DNA of 64,000 bases from JADLDB01 sp040755835. Its GTDB lineage: Bacteria; Myxococcota; Myxococcia; Myxococcales; Myxococcaceae. Shown here piece after piece: positions 44,879 to 55,200 of this stretch (positions are counted from its first letter, which is position 1; each line of letters opens with the position of its first letter). Where the stretch lies: positions 138,502 through 202,501 of the forward strand of contig JBFMAB010000020.1 in NCBI GenBank assembly GCA_040755835.1, in the 5' to 3' direction. The notes beneath the pieces were generated by a model. It searched no databases, was not told where the DNA came from, and saw nothing but the letters and a program-made list of their open reading frames with translations. The translations under genes were made by a program, and so were the position numbers.

Positions 44879-47800
44879 ATGAGCACGTTCCTGGTCGGCA
44901 TGAAGGTCCGGTACCTCCCGCAGCCCGAGTGGGGCGTGGGGCACCTGTTGAGTCTCGAAGAGAACGACACCCGCGCGCTGGTGCAGTTCCCCGTGCGCGA
45001 GGCGGAAGGCCCGACGCTGGTGAGCGCCCGCGGCGGCGCGTTGGTCCACGCCACGCTGCAGCCGGGCGACGCGGTCCGCACCGCGAAGGGCAGGACGGGC
45101 AAGGTGACGGGCGAGGAGGAGGGCGCTCGCGGCCTCAAGCGTTACGTCGTCGCGCTGGACGACGGCGGCGAGATGGAGCTGCCCGAGACGGAGCTCCGCG
45201 CGCTGCCGCCGAAGCCCGACCTGCTGGCGATGCTCAAGGAGGGCCGCGCCGCCGACGCCAAGAACTTCCTCTTGCGCCGCGCCACGCTGCAGCTCGACGA
45301 CGAGCGGCGCAACGACGCGCTGGGGGCGCTGCTGGCCTCGCGCGTCATGGTGAAGCCGCACCAGGTGGGCGTGGTGCAGCGCGTGCTGTCGTCGCGGCGG
45401 CCGCGCTTCGTGCTGGCCGACGAGGTGGGCCTCGGCAAGACGATCGAGGCCGGCATGATCTTCTCGGCGCTGCGGCTGTCGGGCCTCGCGCGGCGCGTCC
45501 TGGTGGTCGCGCCCAGCCACCTGACGGTGCAGTGGCTGGTCGAGCTGTTCCACAAGTTCAACCAGCTCTTCACGCTGATGGACGCGGAGCGCTACGAGAA
45601 GTCGCTGGACGAGCAGCCCACCGTGTCGCCCTGGGCGCGCTTCGACCACGTCATCACCAGCCTCGAGTTCCTCCAGCGCAGCGAGCAGCACCGCAAGGAG
45701 GCAGCCGACCCGCGCGCGCACTGGGACCTCGTCATCATCGACGAGGCGCACCACCTGAAGGGCGAGAAGGCCTACGAGGCCGCGCTGGGCCTGTCGAAGA
45801 ACTCGTGGGGCCTGCTCCTGCTCACGGCGACGCCGATGCAGCTCGACCCGGCGGAGTACCAGGCGCTGTTGTCGCTCATCGATCCGCTGACCGCGCCGTC
45901 GGCGGAGGAGTTCGAGGCGCGCCTCGCGCGGCAGGAGGAGCTGTCGCAGGCGGTGCGCGCGCTGCTTGCGGGCAAGAAGACGAAGGGCGCGGTGAAGGAG
46001 CTGGCGAAGCGCTTCCCGGAAGACGAGGCGCTGCAGGAGATCGACGACCCCGACGAGATGCTGATGCACCTCGCGGAGACGTACAGCCTGTCGGACCGGC
46101 TGATCCGCAACCGGCGCGCGGTGGTGGGCGGCTTCTCGCAGCGCGCGCTGCACGTGCACCGGTTCGAGCTGACGAAGGAAGAGCTGGCGGCCCGCGACGC
46201 CGCGCTGGCGCAGCTGGCGAAGGACGGCAGCGTGCGCGGGGCGGCGCTGGCCAACCTGGTGCGGCGCCTCGAGTCGTCGTCCGCCGCCTTCCTCGCGGCG
46301 CTGAAGAGCAACAAGGCGCTCGCCGGCATGAAGCTGACGCTGCCGGACAAGGACGCCAAGTTCGCCGCCTTCGTGCGGCTCCTCAAGTCGCTGTGGGCGA
46401 AGGAGAAGGGCGCCAAGGTGCTCGTCTTCACCGAGGCTCGCGACACGCTGGAGATGCTGCAGGCGAAGCTGCGGCACGAGGCCGTCGACGCGCTCGCGTA
46501 CCACGGCGAGCTCGAGCTGGCCGAGCGCGACCGGCAGGTGGCGCGCTTCCGCGACCCCGAAGGGCCGAAGGTGCTCCTGTCCACCGAGGTGGGCGGCGAG
46601 GGCCGCAACTTCCAATTCGCCCACCACCTGGTGAACTACGACCTGCCGTGGTCGCCGGCGACGATGGAGCAGCGCATCGGCCGCCTCGACCGCATCGGGC
46701 AGACGCAGACGGTCGACGTGCACGTCTTCGAGGCGCCCGGCACCTTCAGCGCCGACGTGCTGGCCATGCTGCGCGACGCGGTCGGCGTGTTCGGCGAGAC
46801 GGTGGGCGGCCTCGACGCCGTCCTCGAGGAGGTCGAGCCGAAGCTGACCGAGCTCGCGCTCGCCGACCCGAAGGCGCGCGGCGCGTACCTCGACGAGCTC
46901 AAACGCAAGGTGAAGGCGGCGCGCGAGCAGGTGAGGCGCGCGTACGATCCGCTGCTCGACCTCCGCAGCTTCGACCGCGGCGAGGTGCAGGCGCTGGTGC
47001 AGCGCGCGAACGAGCGCATCGGCCACGAAGGTGACGAGGACGACTCGCTGGACGACGGGCTGTGGGGCATCGCCCGCGATCTCGACGAGCGGCTGGAGGA
47101 GTGCATCACCGAGCTGGCCGATCGCATCGGCATCAAGGTGGACACCGACCAGGAGGTCGACGCCTTCCAGTGCGCCTTCCACTTCGGCCACGCGCTGAAC
47201 GTCGAGGCGCTTCCGGGCTACGACATTTCCCAGGAGCGCACGGTGTTGGGCACCTTCTGGCGCGACACCGCCGTCGAGCAGGAAGAGATCGAGTACTTCG
47301 CGACCGGCCACCCGCTGGTGGAGGCGCTGTTCGGCTTCGTGAAGGACGGGCCGTACGGCCGCAACGGCGCGCGCTTCCTCGAGGTGAAGAAGCCGATCCG
47401 CGGGCGCGGCCTGGAGGTCCTCTTCCACGTGACGCCGCCCGAGCCCAGCGACACCGCGCCGGGCGCGAAGGTGCCGTCGCGGCAGCTGTCGCGCTTCCTC
47501 GACACCACGCTGGTACACGTGGCGGTGGTGCTCGGCCCGGACGGGAAGCCCAGGGAGGACCCGTCGCTGCTCGAGATCCTCAAGGACGTCGACGGGCGGC
47601 CGCTCAAGGGGAACGAGGTGGCGGCGGCGTACCCCGAGCTGCCGGCCTTCGTGGACCCGGCGATGCAGGTGGCCACCGCGGCAGCGAAGAAGCGCCTCGA
47701 GGCGCTCAAGGCCGCCGCCCGCGAGGCCATCGAGGACGAGCGCGATCTGTCCGTCATTCGCATCAAGCTGTCGCTCGAGCACCAGGGCGTGCCCCGCGGG

Positions 47801-47914
47801 AAGATCGACCAGGTGCTGCGCGACGAGTTGGGGCACTACGACCGGCTGCTGGCGGCGCTCGACGGGACGACGGTGACGCTCGACTCCGCCTGTGCCTTCA
47901 TCATCAACCGCTGA
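44879..47914 (+). CDS. rapA: RapA/HepA-like SNF2 helicase
   Basis: This 1011-residue protein has the RapA layout. An N-terminal Tudor-like region (VGMKVRYLPQPEWGVGHLLS) is followed by the SNF2 ATPase with Walker A LADEVGLGKTIEAGMIFSAL near residue 182, DEAH IIDEAHHLKG near 286, and motif VI FAHHLVNYDLPWSPATMEQR, RIGRLDRIGQ. The C-terminal part is the RapA-specific extension. RapA binds RNA polymerase and helps recycle it. E. coli RapA is about 968 residues, so length fits. The stop at 47914 is 3 bases from the converging OmpA gene. Confidence 0.9.
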   Translation: MSTFLVGMKVRYLPQPEWGVGHLLSLEENDTRALVQFPVREAEGPTLVSARGGALVHATLQPGDAVRTAKGRTGKVTGEEEGARGLKRYVVALDDGGEMELPETELRALPPKPDLLAMLKEGRAADAKNFLLRRATLQLDDERRNDALGALLASRVMVKPHQVGVVQRVLSSRRPRFVLADEVGLGKTIEAGMIFSALRLSGLARRVLVVAPSHLTVQWLVELFHKFNQLFTLMDAERYEKSLDEQPTVSPWARFDHVITSLEFLQRSEQHRKEAADPRAHWDLVIIDEAHHLKGEKAYEAALGLSKNSWGLLLLTATPMQLDPAEYQALLSLIDPLTAPSAEEFEARLARQEELSQAVRALLAGKKTKGAVKELAKRFPEDEALQEIDDPDEMLMHLAETYSLSDRLIRNRRAVVGGFSQRALHVHRFELTKEELAARDAALAQLAKDGSVRGAALANLVRRLESSSAAFLAALKSNKALAGMKLTLPDKDAKFAAFVRLLKSLWAKEKGAKVLVFTEARDTLEMLQAKLRHEAVDALAYHGELELAERDRQVARFRDPEGPKVLLSTEVGGEGRNFQFAHHLVNYDLPWSPATMEQRIGRLDRIGQTQTVDVHVFEAPGTFSADVLAMLRDAVGVFGETVGGLDAVLEEVEPKLTELALADPKARGAYLDELKRKVKAAREQVRRAYDPLLDLRSFDRGEVQALVQRANERIGHEGDEDDSLDDGLWGIARDLDERLEECITELADRIGIKVDTDQEVDAFQCAFHFGHALNVEALPGYDISQERTVLGTFWRDTAVEQEEIEYFATGHPLVEALFGFVKDGPYGRNGARFLEVKKPIRGRGLEVLFHVTPPEPSDTAPGAKVPSRQLSRFLDTTLVHVAVVLGPDGKPREDPSLLEILKDVDGRPLKGNEVAAAYPELPAFVDPAMQVATAAAKKRLEALKAAAREAIEDERDLSVIRIKLSLEHQGVPRGKIDQVLRDELGHYDRLLAALDGTTVTLDSACAFIINR

Positions 47915-47917
47915 CGG

Positions 47918-48742
47918 CTACTGCTTCACCAGCTCGACGCGCCGGTTCTTCGCGCGGCCGTCCTCGGTGCGGTTGTCGGCGACGGGCTTCGTGTCGCCCC
48001 AGCCCTTCGTGGTGAGCCGCTTCGCGTCCACGCCCTTGCCCACGAGGTACTTCTTCACGCTGGCCGCGCGCTTCTGCGACAGGTCCAGGTTCGCCTTCGG
48101 CTTGCCGACGTTGTCGGTGTGGCCTTCGACGGACAGCGTGAGCGACGGGTTGTTCGTAGGCGGCGAGACGATCTCGTCCAGCAGCGGCTCGGACTCGGCC
48201 TTGATGGTGTCCTTCCCGGTGTCGAAGAGGATTCCGTGCAGCGCGATGAAGCCGTCCTTGTTGAGCGCGTCGAGCGTCTCGCTCGCCGATACCTCGACCT
48301 GCTGCTCCATCGCCTTCACGTCGACGATGTCGAGTACGTACGCGCCGGGCGAGGCTTGGATCTGCATCCACCGCTCGCTCTTCCCCAGCGGCATCTTCAG
48401 CGTGAACGTGCCGCTGGTGCCGTCGTCGTACTTGTAGACCGCCTTGCCGCCCTTTTTCTTGAAGGCGTTCTCGAAGTTGCGCAGCACCTCGATGGCGCCG
48501 GGCTGCCTGGCGCCCTCGCTCAGGCGCAGCTCCGTGTGCCAGCGCTTGCCCTCCTTGTTCTCGTACGTGTCATAACCGACGAGGAACTCGAAGCGGGCGA
48601 ACTCCTCCTCCGAGCCGTCGGCCAGGTAGAAGCCCGGGAAGCGCTGGATGTCCTTGTTCTCCTTCGCCTCGGGATCGTCGTCCTCGGCGAGCGCCGTGAA
48701 GGGCAGCAGCAACAGCGTGGCGGTCAGCGTGTGACGCAGCAT
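47918..48742 (-). CDS. OmpA-family outer-membrane protein
   Basis: This 274-residue protein has a signal peptide (LTATLLLLPFTALAED) and GGAGG ahead of ATG 48742. The first 140 residues form an N-terminal domain of unknown type (FPGFYLADGSEEEFARFEFL). The OmpA peptidoglycan-binding domain occupies about 160-270: HGILFDTGKDTIKAES, LSVEGHTDNVGKPKANLDLS, then KGWGDTKPVADN and NRRVELVKQ. It would tie the outer membrane to peptidoglycan. Confidence 0.9.
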   Translation of the reverse strand: MLRHTLTATLLLLPFTALAEDDDPEAKENKDIQRFPGFYLADGSEEEFARFEFLVGYDTYENKEGKRWHTELRLSEGARQPGAIEVLRNFENAFKKKGGKAVYKYDDGTSGTFTLKMPLGKSERWMQIQASPGAYVLDIVDVKAMEQQVEVSASETLDALNKDGFIALHGILFDTGKDTIKAESEPLLDEIVSPPTNNPSLTLSVEGHTDNVGKPKANLDLSQKRAASVKKYLVGKGVDAKRLTTKGWGDTKPVADNRTEDGRAKNRRVELVKQ

Positions 48743-48869
48743 GGGAAGCCTCCGTTTCAGAGACGCTGTGGAGGCTAGGCACGACGACGCGCCGGTGTGC
48801 ATCACTTCCTTTGGGGAACGGGCCAAGGCGTGCGAATCGGCCCAATGAGGCGGGCCGCACCTGCGCGAG

Positions 48870-49130
48870 TCACCGACCCTCGTACGCGCCGATGTCGGGG
48901 GTCGTGCCGGGGAAGTCGCCCGGCCGGGATGGCGTGCGGTCGTCGGCCGTGTCGAGGCCGGCGTTGCCGAGTGGACTGAGCAGATCGGGCCGTCGGTCGC
49001 CCGTGGCCGCCTCGACGAACAGCGGCGGCTCCCGGAGCGTCTTCGCCCCAGCGAACGCGGGTGCGGCACGCGCCCCGGGCGTTGCCGTACGAGTCGTTCG
49101 CGGCAATCGCCTCGGAGGACGGTGGCCGCC
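48870..49130 (-). pseudogene. C-terminal remnant of a parallel-beta-helix (choice-of-anchor Q) protein
   Basis: On the minus strand, sense starts at about 49130 (AIAANDSYGNA), continues in another frame (PAFAGAKTLREPPLFVEAAT) and ends FPGTTPDIGAYEGR before a stop at 48870-48872. The DIGAYEG end and the PLFVEAATGDRRP strand are typical of right-handed beta-helix proteins with a choice-of-anchor Q domain. Only the last 85 or so residues are left, with a frame change, so the gene is truncated. It lies between the OmpA gene and the M14 peptidase and has no start. Confidence 0.6.
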
Positions 49131-49169
49131 CACAGGGCGGGGCAACCGCGGTACACCTGCGGCCTTGCC

Positions 49170-50918
49170 ATGACTCCATCGGTCCTGCTGACGGTGGCGC
49201 TCCTCTCGGGCGCCGCTCCCGCGAAGCTCGTCACCACCGCCGAGGCGACGAAGTTCCAGCGCACCGGCCGCTACGACGAGGTGGAGCGCCTGTGCGCCGG
49301 CTTCGCCGCGCGGTACCCCGGTCGCGTCACCTGCGCGCCGTTCGGCACCACGCCGCTCGGTCGGCCGATGCTGCACCTGGTCGCCTCCGACGACGGCGTG
49401 CTCAGCCCCGAGGCCGCGAAGGAGAAGCGCCGGCCCGTCGTCTTCCTGCAGGGTGGGATCCACGCCGGGGAGATCGACGGGAAGGACGCGGGCCTCCTGC
49501 TGCTGCGCGACCTGCTCGACGGAAAGGTGGGCGACGGCGCGCTCGCGAAGGTGACGATCGTCTTCGTCCCGGTGCTGAACGTCGACGGCCACGAGCGCTT
49601 CGGGAAGAACCAGCGCCCCAACCAGCGCGGCCCCCAGGAGATGGGCTGGCGAGTCACCAGCCAAAACCTCAACTTGAACCGCGACTACGCGAAGGCCGAG
49701 GCGCCGGAGCTGCAGGCGGTGCTGGCGCTGTTGCATGCGTGGGATCCGATCCTCTTCGCAGACCTCCACGTCACCGACGGCGCGAAGTTCCAGCACGACG
49801 TGTCCGTCACGTTCGAGCCGTGGGCCACCGGCCCGGAAGACCTGCGCGTGCTGGGCAAGAGCCTGCGCGCCGAGCTGTTCGCCGAGCTCGAGGCGAAGGG
49901 ACACCACCCGGTCGGCTTCTACCCGTCGTTCAACGCGGACGACGATCCGCAGTCCGGCTTCTCGTATGGCTGGCCGCCACCGCGCTTCGCCAACGCCTAC
50001 TGGGCGGCCAACAACCGCTTCGGGGCCCTGGTCGAGACGCACAGCTGGAAGGAGTACGGCGTGCGCGTGCAGGCGACCTACGACACGTGCCTCGGCTTCG
50101 TGACGCAGGCGGCGCGAAACGGGCCCGCGTGGCTCGAGGCCGCGGCGAAGGCCGATGAAGCGGGCGCGAAGCAGGCCGGGAAGGACGTGGTGCTCTTGTA
50201 CGAGCCGACGAAGCAGCCGCGCACCATCGACTTCCTCGGCTACGAGTATGTGCGCGAGCCCAGCGACGTCTCGGGCAAGCCTTGGATTCGCTACGACGAG
50301 GCGAAGCCCACCACCTGGAAGACGCTGTTCTTCGACGAGCTCGCCCCGTCACTCACCGCGAAGGCGCCGAAGGGCGGCTACCTGGTGCCGCCGCCGCACG
50401 CGGGCTGGGTGGCCGAGAAGCTGAAGCTGCACGGGCTGGCCTTCACGGTGCTCGCCGCGCCGCACGCGAAGGCGAAGGTGCAGACCTTCACGGCCGTCGC
50501 GCCGCGCTTCCGCGGCGTGCCCTACGAGGGCCGCCTGACGGTGTCGCTCGCTGGCGAGTGGAAGGCCGACGTGCAGGACCTGCCAAAGGGGACGCTCTTC
50601 GTGCCAGCGGCGCAGCCGAAGCTGTTCCTCGTGATGCACCTCTTCGAGCCCACCGCGCCCGACTCGTTCGCGGCGTGGGGCTTCTTCAACGCGCACCTCG
50701 AGCAGAAGGAGTACCTGGAGGACTACCTGGCCGAGGCCTACGCGCGCGAGCTGCTCAAGCAGCCGAAGGTGAAGGCCGAGTTCGACGCGCGGCTCCGGGA
50801 CGAGGCGTTCGCGAAGGACCCCGACGCGCGCCTGCGCTTCTTCTACGAGCGCCACCCGTCGTACGATTCGCGGCTGAACCTCCTGCCGGTGTACCGGACG
50901 GACGCCGTCCTCCCGTGA
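49170..50918 (+). CDS. M14-family zinc carboxypeptidase, exported
   Basis: This 582-residue protein starts at ATG 49170 with a short hydrophobic signal. The zinc motif is GGIHAGEIDGKD (HxxE, His about residue 97), followed by NVDGHERFGKNQRPNQRG, and the third ligand His is in FADLHVTDG. The likely catalytic Glu is in LVETHSWKEYG. The C-terminal half of about 250 residues is extra and not recognised. The family removes C-terminal residues from peptides, often in secretions that help predators digest prey. Its stop is 3 bases from the converging glycosyltransferase. Confidence 0.88.
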   Translation: MTPSVLLTVALLSGAAPAKLVTTAEATKFQRTGRYDEVERLCAGFAARYPGRVTCAPFGTTPLGRPMLHLVASDDGVLSPEAAKEKRRPVVFLQGGIHAGEIDGKDAGLLLLRDLLDGKVGDGALAKVTIVFVPVLNVDGHERFGKNQRPNQRGPQEMGWRVTSQNLNLNRDYAKAEAPELQAVLALLHAWDPILFADLHVTDGAKFQHDVSVTFEPWATGPEDLRVLGKSLRAELFAELEAKGHHPVGFYPSFNADDDPQSGFSYGWPPPRFANAYWAANNRFGALVETHSWKEYGVRVQATYDTCLGFVTQAARNGPAWLEAAAKADEAGAKQAGKDVVLLYEPTKQPRTIDFLGYEYVREPSDVSGKPWIRYDEAKPTTWKTLFFDELAPSLTAKAPKGGYLVPPPHAGWVAEKLKLHGLAFTVLAAPHAKAKVQTFTAVAPRFRGVPYEGRLTVSLAGEWKADVQDLPKGTLFVPAAQPKLFLVMHLFEPTAPDSFAAWGFFNAHLEQKEYLEDYLAEAYARELLKQPKVKAEFDARLRDEAFAKDPDARLRFFYERHPSYDSRLNLLPVYRTDAVLP

Positions 50919-50921
50919 CGC

Positions 50922-52220
50922 CTACCGGGTGCCCCAGCGCTCGTCGCGCACGGTGACGAGGGCCCACGGCAGGATCCACTGCAACATCACCACCGAGAAG
51001 ATCGCGTACAGCACGCCGTACAGCCACCGGAAGCTGCGCTCGAAGCGCAGGTAGTACGCGGCGGTGAAGATCGCGCCGAGCGCCAGCGCCACCAGCGTGC
51101 GGCCGAGCGTGTCGAGGCTGGTGTCGAACAGCCGCGGCAGCTCCATGAGCGCGACCGCCACCACCACGAAGCGCAGGTTGGACACGAAGAAGGTGACGAT
51201 CGGCAACAAGCGGTTCTTCTCTCGGTAGCGCGTGAACATGAAGCGCGCGAACGAGAAGCCCTCGACGATGTAGCTGCGGTCCCACCGCAGGAACATGCGG
51301 GACAGCTGCCGGTACGTCGTCGGCACCAGCGTGTGCACCACCGCGGTCCGCTGGTACACCGTGTCGTAGCCCTGCCGCAGGACGATGTTGGTGAGCGCCT
51401 GGTCCTCGCCGTGGTTGACGGGGCGGCCGAGGAAGCGCTGGTTCTCCCACTCGTCGAGGTACGGCAGGATGATCGACTTCCGGAACGCGGACAGCGCGCC
51501 CGGGCAGCAGGCCACCGCGCGGTACACCGACTGCGCCGCTCGGCCGTAGTCGAAGGCGAGCGCGAACTGCACCTCCAGCATGCGGCTGATCAGGCTGTCG
51601 CGGTTCAGCACCGACACCCGGCCCGCCACGCCGCCCACCTTCTCGTCGGCGAGGAACGGCTTCACCATCTCCTTCACGGTGGCCGGGTCGATCTCGCTGT
51701 CCGAGTCGATGGTGATCACCACGTCGCCCGTCGCCGCGCGGAAGCCCGCCACCAGCGCCGAGCGCTTCCCTCGGTTGCCGACGAAGCGCACCAGCCGCAC
51801 CAGCTCGGGGAACTCCCGCCGCAGGTGCTGCATGTGGAAGAACGTGTCGTCGCGCGAGCCGTCGTCCACGACGATGACCTCCAGCCGGTCCTTCGGGTAG
51901 TCGCACGCCGCCACGCTGCGAATGCTCCGGCCCACCATCGGGCCCTCGTTGAAGGCGGGGATCACCACTGTCACCCTGGGCCACTGGGGATCGTCGACGC
52001 GGAACGGGCGGTAGCGCATCCACAGGACGCTGAGGAGCAGGGTGTACACGGACTGGATCGCGGCGATCGCGCCGATGGGGTGGCTCACCATCGCCCACAG
52101 GGTCGAGGTGGCGCTGGCGCTCGAGTGCGACGACCAGCCGAGCCACGCGATGCTCACCACCGCGCCCAGGAAGGGGGCCGCGCCTGCGAGGGCGCCGCCG
52201 AGCCGACGCAAGCGTCTCAC
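50922..52220 (-). CDS. Membrane family-2 glycosyltransferase (hyaluronan/chitin-synthase-like)
   Basis: This 432-residue protein starts at GTG 52220 in a GTGA overlap with the ATPase gene. Two membrane segments sit near the N-terminus and two or three at the C-terminus. The catalytic domain carries VVIPAFNEGP, VDDGSRDDT, DSDSEIDP (DxD-like) and NHGEDQALTN with the acceptor Asp. The last motif, FLRWDRSYI, is close to the QxxRW of processive synthases but lacks the first Gln. It would build a polysaccharide and push it across the membrane. Translational coupling to the ATPase suggests that protein controls it. Confidence 0.85.
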   Translation of the reverse strand: MRRLRRLGGALAGAAPFLGAVVSIAWLGWSSHSSASATSTLWAMVSHPIGAIAAIQSVYTLLLSVLWMRYRPFRVDDPQWPRVTVVIPAFNEGPMVGRSIRSVAACDYPKDRLEVIVVDDGSRDDTFFHMQHLRREFPELVRLVRFVGNRGKRSALVAGFRAATGDVVITIDSDSEIDPATVKEMVKPFLADEKVGGVAGRVSVLNRDSLISRMLEVQFALAFDYGRAAQSVYRAVACCPGALSAFRKSIILPYLDEWENQRFLGRPVNHGEDQALTNIVLRQGYDTVYQRTAVVHTLVPTTYRQLSRMFLRWDRSYIVEGFSFARFMFTRYREKNRLLPIVTFFVSNLRFVVVAVALMELPRLFDTSLDTLGRTLVALALGAIFTAAYYLRFERSFRWLYGVLYAIFSVVMLQWILPWALVTVRDERWGTR

Positions 52221-55200
52221 GCCTTCGCTCCCTCCGAGAGGATGGTGCGCAGCACGCCGTCGGGCAGCGAGTAGCTCTCGGGTGCGGTGAGATCGCCATG
52301 CTCCTCGAGCAGCCGCGAGTCGGCGAGTAGCCGCACCATCACGCTGGCCGCCTCCTGCGCGCGCCGCTTGAGCTCGCTGGGCGGCAGGTGGGCGTCGAGG
52401 CCCGTGGTGGCGAAGCGGTCCATCACCTGAGTCTCCACCAGCCGCTGGAGCTTCGTCACCGGCACCGGCTCGTCCGCCTGGGCCAGCGCCCGCAGCATCA
52501 CGCCGGCCGGGCCATCCACCGGGGCGATCTCCGACTCCACCCACACGCGCAAGGGCGAGCCGCCCCGCGTCTCCCGCCGGATCGCCTCGGCCGCGCCTTC
52601 GACGCCGATCCGCGTGGCGCCCAGCGCCCCCTGCCGCGCGCGGTCCGCGTCATACAGCTCCAGCACCGAGGTGCCGAGCCGCCGCAACAGCAGCGGCACG
52701 CCCTGCGACGCGCGGACCATCGCCGCCAGCGCGTCGTCGTCGAAGCGAATGCCCTGCTGCGCCCCGAGGCCGCGCATCATCGAGCGCGCCGCCTCGTCGT
52801 CCAGCGCCGGCACGCAGATGGACGGGAACGCGCCCATCAGCGACTGGCCGCCCAGCGTCGCCAGCGGCGCCCACAACAGCGGGTGCATGGCGGCGCAGAA
52901 GGTGACGCCCACGGTGCTGCCCGCGTGCGGCGCCGACGGATCCGCCACCGCGCTGCGCAGGCGGCCCACCAGGGTCGCCAAGACGTCCAGCGCGCGGCCC
53001 AACTTCTCGGGCGGCGAAGACAACAGCTGCTCCACCTCGTCCAGCACCAGCAGCATGGTGGGCGGCGCAGTGCCCGCCGACGTGCCGCACGCCACGCCCA
53101 GCCCTTTCAGCCACGCGGCCAGGGTCGGCGCGTCCAGCGACCCCGTCGGCGCCGGCGGCACCACCGCCGCCGGGTAGCGCGCCGCCGCCGAGTCCATCAG
53201 CCGCGCCACCAGCGTGCGCAAGACGGCCTCGACCGCGACCGCGGGCGTCTCGCCGTGCATCACCTCGTGGTGGAAGCCGGCGAGATCGACGTAGGCCGAC
53301 GGGCCCGTCAAGCGGCGCGCCACCTCCAGCGCGAGCGACGACTTCCCGAAGCGCCTCAGTCCGGTGACGATCGTCCAGTTGCCGCTCCGAGACTCGGTGA
53401 GCAGCCCGGCCACCAGCCGCTCGCGGTTCCAGAACTGGCTCGAGCTGCGCACCGGGCCCCGCACCTCGAACGGGTTTCCGCGCAGCGAGGTGGCCTCGAC
53501 GAGGTCGAGCAGATCCTCGTCGCGCGTGGCCCACGCCAGCCGCGAGAGCGCCAGCGGCAGCACCTGCACCGCCCTCGTGCCGCCGCGCGCCGCCCAGTCG
53601 AGGATCGCCCGCACCGCGCCGAGATCCGGTGACGCCGTGTCCGGGTGCAGCAGGAAGACGACCTTCACGTCGTGGCGCTGCGCGACTGCCGCGGCGTGGT
53701 TCACGTCGGCCTCGTGCAACGCCGGCGCGCCCGGCGCGAAGACGGCGCAGGCCTCATGGCCCCAGCGCTCCCAGGCGGGCGTGCGGGGCAGGGTGAGGCG
53801 CAGCGTGTCGTGCCGCGAAGGGAAGACGAGGCGCCACGCGTCGCGCGCCGCGTCCAGGCCCAGCCCCTCGAGGCTCTCCCGCGCCAAGCCCACCAGGCCG
53901 GCCACGGTGCGCCGCGCCCGCCACTGCCGCAGCGCCCAGGAGAGGAAAAGCACCAGGGCGATCAGCCCGGCGGCGCCCGCCCGGGTCAGCCGCCGGTAGC
54001 GCGCCCACGCCTCCTTGAGCTCGCGCTCGGCGTCGCAGTCGTAGTGCGTGCCCGGCGCCGCCTCCCGGCAGGCGTCGCAGCGCGCGGGCGAGAGGCCCAG
54101 TGCGTCGCAGACCGACTCCTGCGCAACGACGTGCTGCACCCAGGCGGTCACCTCCAGGGCGTTCGCGAGGCGCGCCTTCTCCTGCGGCCGGCCCCCGGTT
54201 CCATCGAGGCGCCACGGGGAACTCGTCGGCGTCTCTCCCAGCGCCGCGCCGATCGCCGCCAGCGCGCCCAGCCCTTCCTCGAAGCGGCCACCGACGCCGA
54301 GCCGCGCGTCACAGGCCTCGCGCAGCTGGGCGACGGTGGTGGCGGTGGCCTCGTCGTCGACGTGCACCGGCTCGGCGGGCGACTCGGGCAACGACACCGC
54401 GGCGCCGCTCCACAACAGGCGCGCGACGCGCTGGCACAGCTGCCACTCGGGGGATGGCGCGGCGGGCGCCGGGGCCCGGGCCCACCCGGACAGCGCGGCG
54501 AGCGTCTCGGCGCCCTCCGCCGCGCACATCTTCGGCGAGGGCAGTCGCTCGAGCGCACGCACGGCGCGGCCGCAGCGATCGACCGGGTCGCCGTCGGCGA
54601 CGAACTTCGAGAAGGCGTCCACCAGCGGCAGCGTGCGCGCGTCCAGGCTGGCGGGCGGCGGCAGGCGCGGGGCCACCCAGGCGCGGTACGACGCGTCGCC
54701 CTCCACGTCGCCGAGGTAGCAGAGGAACAACTTCGCGCGCGCGGCCTGCGACAGCTCGGCCAGCGTCGCCTGGCGCTCTTCTCTGCGTGACACCGGCAGG
54801 TCCTGCAGCCAGCCGCGCAGCATGTCGGGGCGGATCGCGTCGCACGGCGTGGCGTACAGCTCCTCCACGCGGCGGCGCACCAGCAGCGGCCCGGTGGCGT
54901 CCAGCAGGTCCACGAGCTGCCGCGCGCGCCCGCACTCCCGCGAGTCGGGGCGATCGTCACACCGGGCCAGCTGCAGGTACGCCTGCGTCAACCGGAGCGC
55001 CGCCGTGAGCGGCGGTCCCGCCGAGCCGCCCGCGCCTTCGTGCTCCCCCTTCGCCTCGCCGATGAAGGTCTCGGGCAGGGGACCGCGCGACTCGAAGAAG
55101 GTCTCCACCGCGGTGGCGCCCTGGCCCTTGAGCCGCCGCCAGGCCTCGGGTGCGGTGAGGCGGAAGGCCTCCACCAGCAGGCGTCGGTTCCACAGCGGCA

